From Rachycentron canadum (Eukaryota; Chordata; Actinopteri; Carangiformes; Rachycentridae), in contig CM076649.1 in assembly GCA_038496675.1 (NCBI GenBank), positions 15,557,019 through 15,621,018 on the forward strand: a DNA stretch of 64,000 nt, in the 5' to 3' direction. Shown piece after piece: positions 1 through 10,458 of this stretch. The notes under the pieces are model-generated. The model was not told where the DNA came from. It saw only the letters and a list, made by a program, of their open reading frames with translations, and ran no database searches. The stretch's first letter is position 1, and each line of letters opens with the position of its first letter. Made by a program: the position numbers and the translations under genes.

Positions 1-122
1 CTCTCTTTCTTTAGGCCTCTCTGAGCTTCTGAAACTCTCTCAGTATGACACAGTCTCTTGACCTGGATGTGCAGGTTTTGATTTCTGGTTTCTGGACAGT
101 ATTTTCTGCCCTTGTTTCTGCT

Positions 123-191
123 GGGCCAGCGGCAAAATGACGCATCTGGCTACAGATCAGAAGATTCTAGGTCCGACTTCTGGCTGGCTCG
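123..191 (+). pseudogene. Decayed tRNA-Arg copy
   Basis: This 69-nt stretch clearly derives from the same tRNA-Arg as the intact genes at 918 and 1651, sharing the 5' GGGCCAG and 3' CTGGCTGGCTCG ends. Four bases of the D-loop (GATA) are missing. The B box reads GGTCCGACTTC instead of GGTTCGACTCC. The anticodon triplet is now ACA instead of ACG. A T-run follows at 199-203. The D-arm and internal promoter are damaged, so it is called a pseudogene. Confidence 0.85.
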
Positions 192-917
192 TCTTTCCTT
201 TTTATTCCTCTGTCCTTATTTTATTTTTTTGTGTGTTCATCCATTGACCTAGACATAATCAGCATACAACCAGCATACAGCCTGCATGAGTGTGTGTGCT
301 GAGATTTTGGTAGGTTAAACTTTGCCCAGGACCAGATATGTGCTTTCACTTGCCAGAATTCAGAGTGGTCAAGTGATTGTATTGTGTGGGTCGCAATCAA
401 AACCAGATAACAGCCCTGAGTCCTGTTCCCGCACTTTACCCTGAAATGGTGGATTCTTGTTAGAGGATCTCCTGCTTTGGTCACTCTCAGTCTTTAGATT
501 AAGGACATAAATGATGTCAGCACCTTCAACGCCAATCGGTGCTAAAGGTCATGGGAACATAAGTACATTAACTTCACCTCCAACAGAAACACAGCACAGT
601 GACCATTAAATCATTTTCATGCATTTCTTTATCGATGAAGGTCTTAGAAAAAAATTCATGAAGTACAATATCACATAGGGAAAAGTGGAAACCCCAGTTC
701 AGTTTGTGTCTAAGAATATGTTTGTGCTGTTTTGACTTTATTTTTTCTGAAAACAGGCGTTTTAACTTATGAATGGTTAAAACCGTGCAAACAAAAGCCA
801 GCTTCATGGCTTGTTTAACTTCCTCTTTGTGGCAGCACAGCACAGACCTTTTGGGTGGGGGATGGGCTGAGCTGTGCTCCAACATGTATTCACTTCAGCA
901 GTGAAGTAGCTCATAGT

Positions 918-990
918 GGGCCAGTGGCGCAATGGATAACGCGTCTGACTACGGATCAGAAGATTCTAGGTTCGACTCCTGGCTGGCTCG
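918..990 (+). tRNA. tRNA-Arg(ACG), copy 1
   Basis: The 73-nt sequence folds as a full cloverleaf. The acceptor stem pairs GGGCCAG with CTGGCTC, with discriminator G. The D-arm is GGCGCAATGGATAACGC-like. The anticodon stem is TCTGA/TCAGA around loop CTACGGA, giving anticodon ACG (reads CGU and, after inosine editing, CGC/CGA). The B box is a perfect GGTTCGACTCC, and a TTTT Pol III terminator sits at 997-1000. There is no intron. It lies on the sense strand of the stimate last intron and is almost identical to mammalian tRNA-Arg-ACG. Confidence 0.96.
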
Positions 991-1650
991 ACTGTCTTTT
1001 CTAGTCTCACCATATTCATGCAGCAAAATCTATTGTTGTTTGTAAAAACTAAAATGGTCACTTAACTGCCCTACCCATCATTGCTGGCTGACATAAACAC
1101 ATTGCTACCAGTTCAGAAATGTCACCACAGACACTAGATATAAAACTGTCCTACGAAACACAGAGAGATTTACCTGGCACTAATAGGCTTAATCAGGATT
1201 ATGTGAACTCATTTGGAAAAGGTTTGAATAGAGTGGACGTTTATTTACATGGAAAAGTCCTGCACTCCAGCTTTATGTCATTTTAATGCATCTCTTTATT
1301 TACTAGGGCCCAGAAAAAAACTCATCAGGTTCATGGGGGAAGTGGAGAATCATGTTGAGTTTTCATTTTGCAACATACAGCTTGTCTAAGAATATGTTGT
1401 GTGCTGATTTGACTTTATTTCTGAAAGCAGGTCCTGAGTGATATTAGTCAGTATTTAGATCACACAAAGAAATATAAAGCTGATTTTCAACTTATGAATG
1501 TTCAAAGCCGTGCAAACAAAAACCAGCTTCATGGCTTGTTTAACTTCCTCTTTGTGGCAGCTGCCCTGACAGCACAGACCTTTGGTGTGGGGTGTGGGCT
1601 GAGCTGTGCTCCAACATGTGCTCACTTCAGCAGTGAAGGCAGCTCATAGT

Positions 1651-1723
1651 GGGCCAGTGGCGCAATGGATAACGCGTCTGACTACGGATCAGAAGATTCT
1701 AGGTTCGACTCCTGGCTGGCTCG
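1651..1723 (+). tRNA. tRNA-Arg(ACG), copy 2
   Basis: This 73-nt gene is identical across its length to the copy at 918-990, with the same anticodon ACG, intact A and B boxes and a TTTT terminator at 1730-1733. It sits 733 bp downstream of the first copy on the second unit of the tandem duplication. Both copies keep perfect tRNA bodies while their flanks have drifted, which is consistent with both being functional or with recent homogenisation. Confidence 0.96.
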
Positions 1724-2825
1724 GCTGTCTTTTCTAGTCTCACCATATTTGTGGAGGAATGACTGTGATTTATTTCTTTCCTTTTTCGCTTAAATGCAGC
1801 AATGTCTGTTGTTGATCATGAAAACTAAAATGGTCACTCTGAAAAGGTACAACTGAAACATTTCCTTATGTAATAGGTATCATCCAATTCATCCTATGTA
1901 AATTAAGCATGTACAGTTTAATTAACATGAACTTGTGTTCTTTTAATGTGTATTTTGCACATTAAAACAGCAGATTGGTCGTGAAATAGCACTGAAGTAT
2001 AACTGAACAGAGTTAAACTGGCTGAAGACAAATAGTATCAAGGGAAGTGAAATGTCACAACCTGTGTAATACACATTGTTTGCATTTATCGGTGGCTTTT
2101 ACTTTTAGGTTTGGTTATTTTCCATAGCAGGCCCATAAAAAAAGTTGTCAATGGCCAAGATGGGTGAAAATGCAAAAGAAATAAAATGATCATGATTTTC
2201 CTTATGATATGCAAAAGATCACAGGTTTTGTTTGCTCTTGAATTTTTTTCACTCCACCAATTTTACACATGAATGTCAGTTTAGTTAAAAGTATGTCTCA
2301 GTTGTATTAATGTCATCTGTACCTCTGGACGAGTTTTCTAAAGCCTGACAAATAATAGATCAATTTTTTTAACAGAAAGATTGTAATGTGGATTTCCAAA
2401 TGGTGATGTGGGGTTTGAAAGAAGTGGGCATTAACCAACCAAAGAGGTGCTAAAGAAGGATGGTAAACAGCTGAATTATGGAAAAAACACTGTCAAGGAT
2501 CCAGTGTTTTTGGAGCTTGCTCAATCCAAGGGGACAGAATACTCCAGCTTCTGCTGCCTCATTATTTTACTCTTCTTTTTAAATCTTTGTCTAATGTGAA
2601 ACACTAAATTACTGGACCCAATTACTGGATTATTATGAGGAAAATCAGGCAAAGTGATTTTTTAAAAAATTTTTTTTTTTTATCAGTCTGCGGATGTACT
2701 TATGATTAATGTAACAAAATTCAGCTAAATATCATAAATATGAATGGCAGATTTTTATTTACTGCAGTATGCCCACATAATGTTACATTATGCCTCTGTG
2801 TCTTTCTATGTTTTCTGTTCCTTAG

Positions 2826-2939
2826 ATCCTTTTCTCAGCAGATGATGAAATGGATGAGTCAGATGAAGATGATGTTCGTCGGTTAACTGGCCTGAAGACA
2901 GTGAAGAAGAAGAAGCTTCGTATGGGGATCCCTGTTTGA
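2826..2939 (+). CDS. stimate: STIMATE (TMEM110), terminal coding exon
   Basis: The exon follows an AG acceptor at 2824-2825 and runs 37 codons to TGA at 2937-2939. It starts in phase 0 with ILFSADDEMDESDEDD and continues with RRLTGLK and a lysine cluster, ending GIPV. This matches the cytosolic C-terminal tail of vertebrate STIMATE: acidic stretch, RRLT.LK, KKKK cluster, G(L/I)PV end. STIMATE is a multi-pass ER membrane protein that helps STIM1 reach ER-plasma membrane junctions during store-operated calcium entry. The tail has no membrane segment, and the earlier exons lie outside the window. Identification rests on this short but distinctive tail and on the mustn1 neighbour, as in other vertebrates. 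Confidence 0.93.
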   Translation: MLFSADDEMDESDEDDVRRLTGLKTVKKKKLRMGIPV

Positions 2940-4735
2940 CCTGTGTGCCTAGCTAAAGGGCTCTGATTGAATTTCCTCTGGTAGCTCTTCACCTCACAGG
3001 CCCACATACATTCCTTGTTCCTCCACAGGTTCTGATATCAACCTCTCTTTTCAAACATAGGATGCTCTTTGATGGCAGAAGAAATTGACTAAATTCCCTT
3101 CACCGCTGACTCCTGGAGGACTCCTGCATAAACTGTTTAATCTGGGGTTTCCTTTACACACTAGGAGATGTTTTTGCAGTTAACCTGGTACTTTGGATCA
3201 CTGTTGCATTTTGGCTCCTATAACGAGTGTTGCGTTTAAAGACTGTTTGGGAGGAGGAAACATTATGATGTTGAATTCTAAATGCGAGGAAAGTGGGAAA
3301 AGGGAAACACTGGTTTAATACTGTTTGGCCTTCAGTGGCAGTGACTATGCTGTTGTGTCCAGGAGCAGGTTGGTTGGACAAATTTAAATGGCCACAACAA
3401 AGCCAGACACCATGCAAACAAATGTGATCACACAGTTGATTACATTTTATACTGTAACATGTCCCCTCAAGTGATTGTATTCCTAATGTAGATTCCATGT
3501 AAACGTTGTGCTTTTGTTTTCTCATGTAGACACACCACCATGGCCTGTGATGTGTGTTTGTGTGTGTACGTATGTGAGGGTGTGTACAGTCGGACACACC
3601 TCAAATTTAGAGGGAGCATTACTTCAGGGTGTTTGAATCACTACACTGAAGTGACTCTAACACTTGCGAGCACAATTACACACTTTACTACTGTATACCT
3701 TGTATGTAATGTTACACGTGTCGGAGGGAGCACATTAATGCTTGAAGCAACCTTCCATTTTTACTCTGTCTTCGGATAGGATTCTTTCAACTGTTAAACC
3801 TGTAGGACTGCAAGTGCCACACTGCAACATCTTAATATCAGCTCAGTCAGTGTCATCTGTCTGTAGACACAAACACTGCAGTTTGTCTGTCTGTCTGTCT
3901 GTTTTTTGTTTGTGTGTTACTGATGTGCTCTGATTCTGTGTTCTTTGATATGTTTTGTCTCATTTTCAGTTCTTGGGGTTTTTTGATATAGGTTTTGAGT
4001 GTTGTTTTTGGGCCAAAAAGTTGACTATGCTTGTTCCAAAAGTGTTCTTTAGTCCTTCACTCCAACAAGGAGAGTAGATATGGGAACCACTTCTTGCACA
4101 ATTTCCCATTTATCATAGCTTTCATTGTTCCTTTTGTGTTTTGTGTGATTTTTGGATTTTTTTTGTTAAAATAATGTGCCTGAGTCAAATTACCAGCGGG
4201 TGTTTTATTTGTTTTGTTAGATTTTATTTTTTCTTTTGACAGTTTTATCCAGAGCTTCAGATCTTCAGGCATGAAGCAGCATTCAGCAGGATCTGATGTT
4301 AAGAATGTGACATGCATAGACCTCTAAACTGTTAAATGACTGTGGACCAGACAGAGCAGAGAAAGGGTGTGTATGTATGCGTGTTTTTGTGTGTGCATGC
4401 CAGTATATATACACAGTGTACCTGTATGCACTGGCTTGTGCTGGATGCATGTGTGCATCATTGGTGTGACTGTTGGTTCTCTTTAAAGAGAGTGACATAA
4501 ACTGTGACTGCGATGACTGCGTCGCTGGTGATGATTTCATGATGATATTTCTGGCATGTTGGCAAGGAATAAATGAGTGCATTTTAAAGGAGGGAACTAC
4601 AGCAGCTTGCAGCAGTAATGGTAACTCGGCTCAACCCGGATGAAGGGGATGTTAAGTATTTTGCAAAGTGAAACTACTAGATGAATAAAAGTCAAGTGAT
4701 GGTTAAATTATCATAACTGCTTTTTCCAATAAATG
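2940..4735 (+). other. stimate: stimate 3' UTR and downstream sequence
   Basis: No coding sequence is seen. Candidate AATAAA poly(A) signals lie at 4568-4573, 4684-4689 and 4728-4733. They would give a 3' UTR of about 1.6-1.8 kb, and which one is used cannot be told from sequence. A short (GTCT)n run lies near 3883-3903, and TG-rich patches occur around 3550 and 4370. Confidence 0.55.
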
Positions 4736-4827
4736 ATGTGAGACACTATATTGAGCCACTGTTTGATTTCTGCTGAAGGCAAATCTTTGGGTGTTGAAGT
4801 GAGTTTGCAGGAGAACAAAAAGATGTG

Positions 4828-4899
4828 TTCCCTGACCGGGAATCGAACCCGGGCCGCGGCGGTGAGAGCGCCGAATCCTAACCACTAGACCACAACGAA
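4828..4899 (-). pseudogene. tRNA-Glu(CTC)-like, broken acceptor stem
   Basis: On the minus strand, everything from the D-arm to the 3' end matches the intact tRNA-Glu at 7190-7261: anticodon stem CGGCG/CGCCG, loop CTCTCAC with anticodon CTC, and B box GGTTCGATTCC. The 5' acceptor strand is TTCGTTG instead of TCCCTGG. Against the 3' strand TCAGGGA this leaves two mismatches and two wobbles out of seven pairs. A T5 terminator is kept. Homology stops abruptly at the 5' end, as at a recombination or truncation breakpoint. Internal promoters are intact, so it could still be transcribed, but it is unlikely to be charged normally. Confidence 0.8.
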
Positions 4900-6210
4900 G
4901 GGTGGTGACAGGATTTCGGTGGTGACGTTTTCAGGAAGATGTATCAATGATGGCGGGTTTTGCCTGAGGATCAAACCACTAGATTTAGCGCCTTGACGCA
5001 CGAGGGCGGATTTGGAGACGTAGTCGTAATTGGAGGCGCGAGGACCTACAGCCATGATTGTATGTCCAGAAATAGATCCAGCTTGTACTTATAGCGTCTT
5101 ACAAATGCGTAATGAAATACACACACACACACACACACATTTAGCGCCAATTGTCCTTAAAGAAACACCACCAGTTTCAGCCCATGACACAAACCCCCAC
5201 CGATCACTCTCCCTGTGGAGGCCGTGACCCCCTGGGCTTGGTTTTGAAAGCCACTGGTGGTGGTGGTAGTAGTAGTTGTCAGTGGTTTGAGGGAAAGTCT
5301 ATTTAATTGGTCAGGAAACACATTCGCAAAGACACCTTCCACTCAGAGGTCAACTGAACACCATAGACATGTACTTAACTGTGACACACAGGAGAGGACG
5401 AAAGGGGTTACTGGCTTTTTACCTTGGCTTTGGCTGAGGAGCTTGGTTTGTGCAGGATTTCAGATCTGGATGCTCTGTGTCTCTGAGTTTGTCATTTTAA
5501 AAGAGTGATTCAGTTTGTCCATTACTTAACAGTTAACACATCAATTTGAGGTTGATACGAAGCCCTCTCACAACATTTGCTTACTTTTTCCAGCTTAAAA
5601 TATGCCTTGCCACCACGAGGATGCAGAGAATTAAAACAAAAGTGTAAACAAAAGAACATCTGAAATGCATTAAACAGAAAATAATATGATATTATACATT
5701 AATAGAAAATGAATTTCCATTTCATCTAATATTGGTAGAGATGACTTTGTTCACCTTTACAGAACACATAAAGGGGATGTTGTTCTGTACATTATATTAT
5801 AGGTGGTGTACACAGTAATGGAGGATTAACTGTCTGAAAAAGACCCAAAAAGACATTCCCTCAGGTTTAAATCAAGTTGGAGCAATGGGCAGGTCCAACC
5901 CTGGAGCTGCAGAGAGGTGTTGCCGGGTGGTTGACAATCTCAGTACCTTTTATTGCCAAAACCCACACCACAACATTTTTTTTTTTTTTTTTAAAGAGTG
6001 CATCTCCGCCAGGTTGGGCAGAGGGAGGTCTAGGCAGACAGCCACTTGTGTTGTGTGCTGAATTATCAGCTGTTGGCCTGTAAGCTTATCGTAAAAGATG
6101 GGAGACCCATTCCAGCTGTACCATCCCTCACGTCACACCTAATAATACACACTGACAACAGGCAGAGTGGGGTAGAGGGTAGGGGGTATGACTGAGTCAC
6201 TGGGTCTGGA
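4900..6210. other. Intergenic, stimate to mustn1
   Basis: No gene is seen. The stretch contains an (AC)n microsatellite at 5119-5139, a short GGT/AGT trinucleotide run near 5253-5276 and a T-run at 5977-5992. The part next to mustn1 serves as its promoter region. Short open frames here do not resemble proteins. Confidence 0.6.
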
Positions 6211-6226
6211 CCAGGACTATATATAA
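6193..6226 (+). promoter_or_regulatory. mustn1: mustn1 core promoter: AP-1 site and TATA/MEF2 element
   Basis: TGAGTCA at 6193-6199 is a perfect AP-1 site. CTATATATAA at 6217-6226 is a TATA box that also fits the MEF2 consensus YTA(A/T)4TAR exactly. The ATG lies 104 bp beyond the TATA box, which allows a 5' UTR of roughly 75-80 bases. AP-1 control of the mammalian Mustn1 promoter is known; joint TATA/MEF2 use is inferred from motif overlap. Confidence 0.65.
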
Positions 6227-6329
6227 TGGCAGACTTGCTTGGAGACAAAGACACACACAAGAAAAACAGCAGCGACTCGGTCACACTGAAAGGAGTGTCT
6301 GTTGAATCAATACACCAACTTAAATCACA

Positions 6330-8243
6330 ATGTCACAGGTAAGTCAAGTCAAATGTGCTGTTTATTTCCTGTCACATGTTTCTTGAACATTACTGCACTT
6401 TATTTTCTTTCTTTTCCCCATTAACATTCATATTCTTTCCTTATTTCTTTACTTAACTCCAGCCAGTCGAGGTGAAGAAGAAGAAGCGTCCCCCTATGAA
6501 GGAGGAGGACCTGAAAAGAGCCCGCAGTAAACTGGGACTGAAGGGCGAGGTCAAGAGTAAGACCTATGAGGTCATGGTGGAGTGTGGTGAGTAAAGACTT
6601 TTATTCATGTTGTTTCCTCTCACACAAGCACAGGACAGCTATTGTAGCACCATGTCAGATGTCAATGCTAACATCTATAAAAATGTTTATCCTTTTCACC
6701 CTTTCAAAACTTTCTCCACTGAGAATGAATGTGTTTTATTCCTGCTTGGCCTGAGACTTCAGATATTATCCTCTGACACTTAAATATCTGATTTAACAAC
6801 TTCAGTAGAAGACTGATTATAGTGACATGGTGGATATGTCACTGTCTCAGAATCCAGTGTTAGTCAGTGTTAGTCAGTCATCAGTGAATAAATACATATA
6901 TATACAATACTGAAGTGAATACAATGAAATTAATATTTTCAACAAAGAAGACATCAAGAACACATCCATTAATAATAGAATATATAATTAAATCAATACC
7001 TTAATACCTTTGGGGGGTTACTATGAATCAACAAATGTAAACAGAGGTTAATGAGTGTATGTTTTCAGAAATATTACTCTTTAAGTAATGACATTTATCT
7101 TATTTATCTTTATCTGAATTACATTTAATTCACCCCCTACAGTCAGCTGATGTGAAACAAGACTGTTGTTGGAGCAAAAAGAAAACTTGTTCCCTGACCG
7201 GGAATCGAACCCGGGCCGCGGCGGTGAGAGCGCCGAATCCTAACCACTAGACCACCAGGGACATGAAATATAAATCAGCACATAGAGTGTGATCTACTTC
7301 ATCTCTCCGCTTTAACGTGAACTGTGCCATGTGATCTCTTTAAATCAGTCAGCTGAACAATGTCTTTGGGTTTTGTGAATTATCGCTACAATTGTAACTA
7401 GTATCGATCATCCAAGTTTGTGACAGTGAATCTTGGCCCTTAATTTAAATTCTTACCACATAGACAAATATAGAGCCAAAATCTGTCAAACATTATCTGT
7501 ATGTGTGGCACACAGATACAAACACACATTAAAGCAAACCATGGGGGCAAACAGTGGGTGGGAGTTACGCAAGGGCAACTGCAGATTGCAGCATTTGTAC
7601 AATGAGCAAAAAGATAATTAAAAAAGGATGAAATATTGTAATATGGGCAAGAATTAACTTGACTTCTACAAGTGGACAGTATTTGGATTGTGTGTGAAAA
7701 ACGCTCGTTGTGCTTTCAGCTTTATTTGTCTTAATTTGGCAGAAACAGCCACAACAGGCATGAACACAGCAACAACAAGCTGCAATAAAATCAGTGTGTG
7801 TGATATGTGAACAATGTTAGAAATACACTGTTTATAATATTGTAGGCCACTATATAATGTGCACAATGCAGAAAGTGTGTAACCCCATAGTATTTAAGCT
7901 GGGTCATATATTTGGTCAGTCCATCCAAACTGACCTGAGCCTCAGTGTTTGTGGAAACAGGTTTGGTCATAGTGTAGATATACATTATTTAGCTAAATAC
8001 TCTACAGTCTATTTCCTTCAATGACACTCAGGTGTAATTCTCACTATTTGCCAAAGACAAGAAGTCACTAAGTTAAAGAATCTGTTTTCTGACGATAACT
8101 ACATATCTGTGTCTCTTCCTGGTCCAGAGCGTATGGGCAAAGTGGCCCCGTCTGTGTTCAGTGGTGTGAGGTCGGGAGCAGAAACAGCCCTGGACAAGTC
8201 TGGTGCTGCCAAAGCTCCTGGAGCCAGTGTGTTCAGCAAGTAG
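6330..8243 (+). CDS. mustn1: MUSTN1, musculoskeletal embryonic nuclear protein 1
   Basis: Three coding exons, 6330-6338, 6463-6586 and 8128-8243, join in frame (249 nt) to encode 82 aa, the same length as the mammalian protein. Exon 1 encodes only MSQ before a GTAAGT donor. Exon 2 encodes the basic KKKKRPPMKEEDLK segment, the likely nuclear localisation signal, and the conserved KSKTYEVM. Exon 3 encodes APSVFSG and the terminal SVFSK. MUSTN1 is a small, mostly disordered vertebrate protein of skeletal muscle, cartilage and regenerating bone, linked to myogenic and chondrogenic differentiation. It has no enzyme motif. A poly(A) signal is at 8581-8586. stimate lies upstream on the same strand, as in mammals. 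Intron 2 contains an antisense tRNA-Glu gene. Confidence 0.95.
6587..8127 (+). other. mustn1: mustn1 intron 2
   Basis: This 1.54-kb AT-rich intron runs from GTGAGT to a CCAG acceptor. Apart from the tRNA-Glu gene at 7190-7261 on the opposite strand, nothing is recognisable in it. Confidence 0.85.
7190..7261 (-). tRNA. tRNA-Glu(CTC)
   Basis: This is a 72-nt minus-strand cloverleaf. The acceptor pairs TCCCTGG with TCAGGGA, with discriminator A. The D-arm has the box A-like TGGTCTAGTGG. The anticodon stem is CGGCG/CGCCG with loop CTCTCAC and anticodon CTC (reads GAG). The T-arm contains GGTTCGATTCC. T-runs (TTTT, then TTTTT) follow directly downstream on the minus strand, seen as A-runs at 7176-7186. 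It has no intron and is nested antisense inside mustn1 intron 2. The sequence is essentially that of vertebrate tRNA-Glu-CTC. Confidence 0.96.
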
Positions 8244-8590
8244 ACACACTGCAGGACAAAACACTGAAGAAACACACACTGTAGTCTCTAAGTCTTCGAG
8301 TCAACTGAGTTCCTGCTTAATATGGAAAATATCTTTTTTCTGTTATATTATGAACTTTTAGGTAGAGGGATTTGGGAGAGATAATGAACTTGCTTTGTGC
8401 TCCTAGTGTGTGTTGACATTACTGCTATGTAAGGAGTTACTGTACTTTGCTGTTTGAACAGTGCATCAGACTTTGCTTATGTTAATGTGTCTGACGAGCT
8501 GTTTTGTAATATTTATCTATCAGTGCTGATTTTTTGAATCCTTTCCTATTTTGTTCAATTTTTTAAAACCCCTTTTGCTTAATAAATTAT
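8244..8590 (+). other. mustn1: mustn1 3' UTR
   Basis: Non-coding sequence follows the TAG stop. AATAAA at 8581-8586 is the first poly(A) signal, giving a 3' UTR of roughly 0.36 kb. Confidence 0.7.
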
Positions 8591-8599
8591 TTTCCCTTA

Positions 8600-10458
8600 T
8601 ATTGAATTTAACTTTTTTTTGTTTTATTTTGTTTTGTTTTTAAAGGCCATTTTATTTGAAGTTCCGATATACATAAAAATATATATTTTGGGGTTTTAAG
8701 TGCCAAAAATCACTTCAATGTAGTTTTACTACATTTCCTCACTCAGGCTCTGAGCCTGTTTTCTGAGTGGTGAAAAAAAATATATAGCAGATTTTGATTG
8801 ATTGATGAATTATTGTCTCATGGGTAGTGTAGGAGAGTTTCGCTTTCAGTGTGATTTATTGTTCTTTATGGTCAAAGTCACTAACTTTAAATGATTCAGG
8901 TAGTCACAGGTAGGCACAAGGTGAAAGTTTTGTTTCTTTTTCTGACTGAATACTCCTTTAGACATGTGGTCAGCGACATGGCTCTAAATAATAACTAATG
9001 TTGCTCCATTTCTCCATAGATGTGTGAATGGGCAACTTCTTGCTGGTACATACAAGGCATATATTGTTTCATATTGTGTCTAAATGGTGCATTGTACTGA
9101 AGAAAATTTAGCTAAATAAACTTACTGCTAATAAATGCACAATACACAGATAAATTGGGGGCTAGAGGAGCAGCACATTTTTACCTAGAGACCCATAGTG
9201 GGGTTCATTTGGCCTCGGCTGAGATGATTAAAATAATACAGCCAATACACAAAACAAGCAACCTGGCAAATAACAAACTGCCAAATGGCTTGTTTTGCTC
9301 TGTCATGAGATAAGCACTGAAAAGTGCACCTAATTAAATTGCAAAGGTGCATTACCAAGTAGAAAAATTCATTACAAAATGATTAGTTTTTTTTTCACAG
9401 CACCATTTTTCATAGCCCTTTAACCAGCTGAGGACATTCACTCACAAATACAGTGCAGAGTACACACCAGCTGTTTGTTTGTTCAGGTTCAGATTGGCAC
9501 CACTCAAGATATGCTGCCAAGATAAGTTGTTTAAGTTAAATCTGCCTTTTTCATTTTTGGAGCTACAGAGTCTGATTCACTGAGATTTACTTTCAAAGAC
9601 ACATTGTAGTCAAATGTGTTTGTTCATCCCAGTCCCAGTGACTCATCTATACCTGCAGGCCAAATGTGGCACTAATCAGGTTTTTCATTTTTATTTATTT
9701 AATTTTGATGATTTGACTAAAAAACATACAAGGCAGTCTTTCAGATTTTCTTACAGTAGTCCACAGTTTGCTCCTAAATGGGAAATGACGTAAACACACG
9801 CATCAAGTGAAGCAGTTTAAGCTGTTGAGTAAAAGAGTCCAGCAAGAAGAGCAAGAAATCATTGACTATTCATCATCATGAGAGCGATGGAAACAGATTT
9901 GCACGTGACCCTAAGTTAGTAAGCAAGCATCTGATGTTGATGAATAAATGATTAAAACAAATCTATTGACTTAATGTCACATCTACTTAGACATCTTGCA
10001 GTGACTCAAAGAAAAACACTACACCTGAGTTGTAAATATACATATTGGCCTCATATCTATTGCTATATCTGAGCACTGTATACTTCATTACAAATTGTGC
10101 AGAGCTGACATGATGAATTGTAAATTCTCCTATACGCAATAATAATTTTGGTGATTTTATATTGGTATATTTCTGTATTGGATTTGCAGCTCTGGTTGTC
10201 ACGCTCATCACGTTGGTACGTTGGCAACATTTAATTTGGTGTCAGTCCAGTCCCACACGTGGATCCCAAGAACAGGCATTTTCTTTAAGATTTACAAGCA
10301 TCAGCATTTCTGCTTCAAGGCCTGTTGCCCACTGAGCTCAGGTCTGTTGGTCAATACTGCAGGAAAACACACACACAGAAATATTTCGTCCCTCCCCCAT
10401 GGGCTGAGAGCTTTTTCCTCAGCAGTGAAATCAGCCAGTGTTCAGTTGAAGTTTGGTC
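8600..10458. other. Intergenic, mustn1 to first itih gene
   Basis: AT-rich sequence with no coding potential or repeat family recognised. A small perfect hairpin (7-bp stem, 5-nt loop) lies at 8717-8735. The last few hundred bases should hold the liver-type promoter of the itih gene, but no TATA box or clear HNF site was found. Confidence 0.5.

Larger units (their letters stand above)
611..1838. repeat. Imperfect tandem duplication carrying tRNA-Arg genes
   Basis: Two diverged units of about 0.45-0.56 kb can be aligned: 611-1062 and 1278-1838. Shared landmarks are TCATTTTNATGCA at the left, the block 'cagcttcatggcttgttt' upstream of each tRNA, the tRNA itself, the 'tctagtctcaccatatt' tail and 'aactaaaatggtcact' at the right. 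The tRNAs lie 733 bp apart. Unit 2 has roughly 58 extra bases near 1437-1490. The flanks have diverged far more than the tRNAs. Confidence 0.8.
1..2825 (+). other. stimate: Last intron of stimate (partial)
   Basis: Non-coding sequence upstream of the stimate terminal exon. It ends in a pyrimidine-rich tract and TTAG acceptor at 2819-2825. No other stimate exon can be recognised here, so the window opens inside this intron. It holds a tandem duplication with two tRNA-Arg genes and a third decayed copy. From about 1840 to 2800 it is AT-rich sequence in which nothing else is recognisable. Confidence 0.8.

Noticed and set aside
4703..4885. 60-codon minus-strand frame containing RRSHRRGPGSIPGQG
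   Set aside because: It is read through the tRNA-Glu-like sequence; such frames are typical tRNA shadows.
8717..8735. Perfect 7-bp hairpin
   Set aside because: Too short to be a microRNA precursor or transposon terminus; expected by chance in AT-rich sequence.
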